A stretch of DNA of 47,541 nucleotides, from the NCBI GenBank assembly GCA_039933785.1, contig JBDTNL010000028.1, positions 1 to 47,541 on the forward strand, in the 5' to 3' direction. Of the stretch, positions 46,673 through 47,541 are shown piece after piece. Below the pieces are notes generated by a model, which saw nothing but the letters and a program-made list of their open reading frames with translations, was not told where the DNA came from and did not search any database. The translations under genes and the position numbers were made by a program. How positions within the stretch are numbered: the first letter of the stretch is position 1; each line of letters starts with the position of its first letter. Origin of the DNA: JBDTNL01 sp039933785 (GTDB lineage: Bacteria > Acidobacteriota > Thermoanaerobaculia > Multivoradales > JAGPDF01).

Positions 46673-47541
46673 TCAGCGGCGTGCCTTCCGCCGCAACACC
46701 CCGACGGAGAGGCCCGCGAGCCCGAGCGCGAGTAGCGCCAGGCCGAGGCTCGAGAGCGTCGGGATGGTCGCCACCCCGCCCGCCACGACGAAGGTCGTCG
46801 GATTGGCGCCACCGGCGACAGTTGGGTCGTCGGTCTGCCCCGTCGTTTCGTTAGTACCGTTGCCGTCGCTGTCGTAGGCCAAGCTGCCCTGGTTGCTCAC
46901 TGTGTTTCCCGCCGCGGCCGGGAGGATGGTCGCGGTGATGCTGATCGTGACCGCGCCGCTCGCTGGAATGGCGCCGTTCCAGGTCACCGTGTTCGTGCCG
47001 ACGGTGGCAACTGCCGTTCCACTGGTGGCCGCGGCAGACACCAGAGCCAGGCTCGCGGGCAGAACGTCGGAGAATTCGTTACCCGGGTTGTCGGCTTGCG
47101 CTCCGGTGCCGGTGTTGTTGAGGACAACCGTGTAGGTGACGGTACCGCCGACGATGAAGGATCCCGCCGCGGTCTTCGTTCCACCGATCAAAGCTCCAGG
47201 CGCCGCGGACAAGGTGTCCGAATCGGTGGCTGAATTGTTGCCCGGCGTCGGATCGGTGACGCCGGCTGGTGCCGTCACGGTGGCAGTGTTGCTCAACGTG
47301 CCGGTCGCGGCGCCGGAGATCGTGCAGCTTGCGGTATAGGTGACGCTCCCGCCCGACGGCAGGTTGGCACTGTCGTTGATGTTGCCCGAGCCTGATGCGG
47401 TGCAGATGCCGCCGCCGGCTCCGACGCAAGTCCAAGTGCAGGTAAGGCTTGCCGGGAAGGCGTCCGCTACGGTCGCTCCCGTTGCATTGCTCGGCCCCGC
47501 GTTGCTCGAGGTGATCGTGTAGGTCACCGAACCTCCCGCCG
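46673..47541 (-). CDS. DUF11-repeat surface protein with IPTL-CTERM sorting tail (5' end outside window)
   Basis: At least 289 residues are visible; the reading frame is open to the right edge. Two DUF11-type repeats are clear: VTYTITSSNAGPSNATGATV, ending TDPTPGNNSATDSDTL, and VTYTVVLNNTGTGAQADNPG. DUF11 repeats are adhesin-like beta modules of outer surfaces. The C-terminus is a textbook IPTL-CTERM: VATIPTLSSLGLALLALGLA, then a basic tail VLRRKARR. Such tails are cleaved by an exosortase (not in this window) and anchor or export the protein. The domain architecture upstream is unknown. Confidence 0.88.
   Translation of the reverse strand, partial: AGGSVTYTITSSNAGPSNATGATVADAFPASLTCTWTCVGAGGGICTASGSGNINDSANLPSGGSVTYTASCTISGAATGTLSNTATVTAPAGVTDPTPGNNSATDSDTLSAAPGALIGGTKTAAGSFIVGGTVTYTVVLNNTGTGAQADNPGNEFSDVLPASLALVSAAATSGTAVATVGTNTVTWNGAIPASGAVTISITATILPAAAGNTVSNQGSLAYDSDGNGTNETTGQTDDPTVAGGANPTTFVVAGGVATIPTLSSLGLALLALGLAGLSVGVLRRKARR

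Overview
The window is dense, high-GC bacterial chromosome with short intergenic gaps (none above about 300 bp), many GTG/TTG starts and many 4-bp stop/start overlaps (ATGA, GTGA, TTGA). I saw no rRNA, tRNA, CRISPR array, insertion sequence or phage gene. The gene set points to a Gram-negative chemoheterotroph with a periplasm (porin, YceI, MCE/PqiAB, AMIN domain) and exosortase-type surface sorting (IPTL-CTERM). The secreted-protein C-terminal module seen twice (left edge and 12547-13938), DUF2911-TPR, several PilZ proteins and an ILVBL-like thiamine enzyme fit Acidobacteriota, perhaps Thermoanaerobaculia. That placement is inference from protein flavour, not a phylogenetic result.

Layout, left to right. 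1-2.4 kb: tail of a secreted protein, a DUF2062/acyltransferase pair on the minus strand, and a divergent EamA exporter. 2.5-5.8 kb: a coupled pair, proline-catabolic PruA and an ILVBL-like thiamine enzyme. 5.9-8.7 kb: DUF2911-TPR protein, bacilliredoxin with a small partner, and a double-PilZ protein. 8.8-10.8 kb: two coupled zinc dehydrogenases, fired from a 21-bp divergent promoter region. 10.8-14 kb: a PilZ-TM-AMIN fusion and a secreted cupredoxin/Calx-beta/Fn3 protein. 14-18 kb: CoA transferase, then a coupled glutamine amidotransferase and PGM1-like ATP-grasp ligase. 18-21.3 kb: LemA, two TPM proteins and a dicarboxylate symporter. 21.3-27.5 kb (minus): a NarL-type two-component pair chained by stop/start overlaps to two methyltransferases and a GT2 glycosyltransferase. 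27.5-31.2 kb: CBS, OsmC, YceI, porin and SRPBCC genes. 31.2-33.1 kb (minus): a glutamine synthetase with a conspicuous operator-like promoter, and a DUF883-like protein. 33.2-35.1 kb: PqiA/PqiB. 35.2-38 kb (minus): a coupled pair of unknown small genes, a NicO-type metal transporter, a zinc ribbon and an alcohol dehydrogenase. 38-43.2 kb: a signalling block with a histidine kinase and two PAS-GGDEF-EAL proteins. 43.3-46.5 kb: zwf, transaldolase and an HPF-like ribosome protein. 46.7 kb to the end: a DUF11-repeat protein with an IPTL-CTERM tail, cut by the window edge.

Two themes recur. One is cyclic-di-GMP signalling: two enzymes with intact GGDEF and I-sites and two PilZ receptors, one apparently spanning the inner membrane. 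The other is tightly coupled gene pairs whose joint function is not established: ATP-grasp with amidotransferase, tandem zinc dehydrogenases, the small-peptide/Cys-rich pair, and the kinase-to-glycosyltransferase chain. These are the best places to look for undescribed biology.
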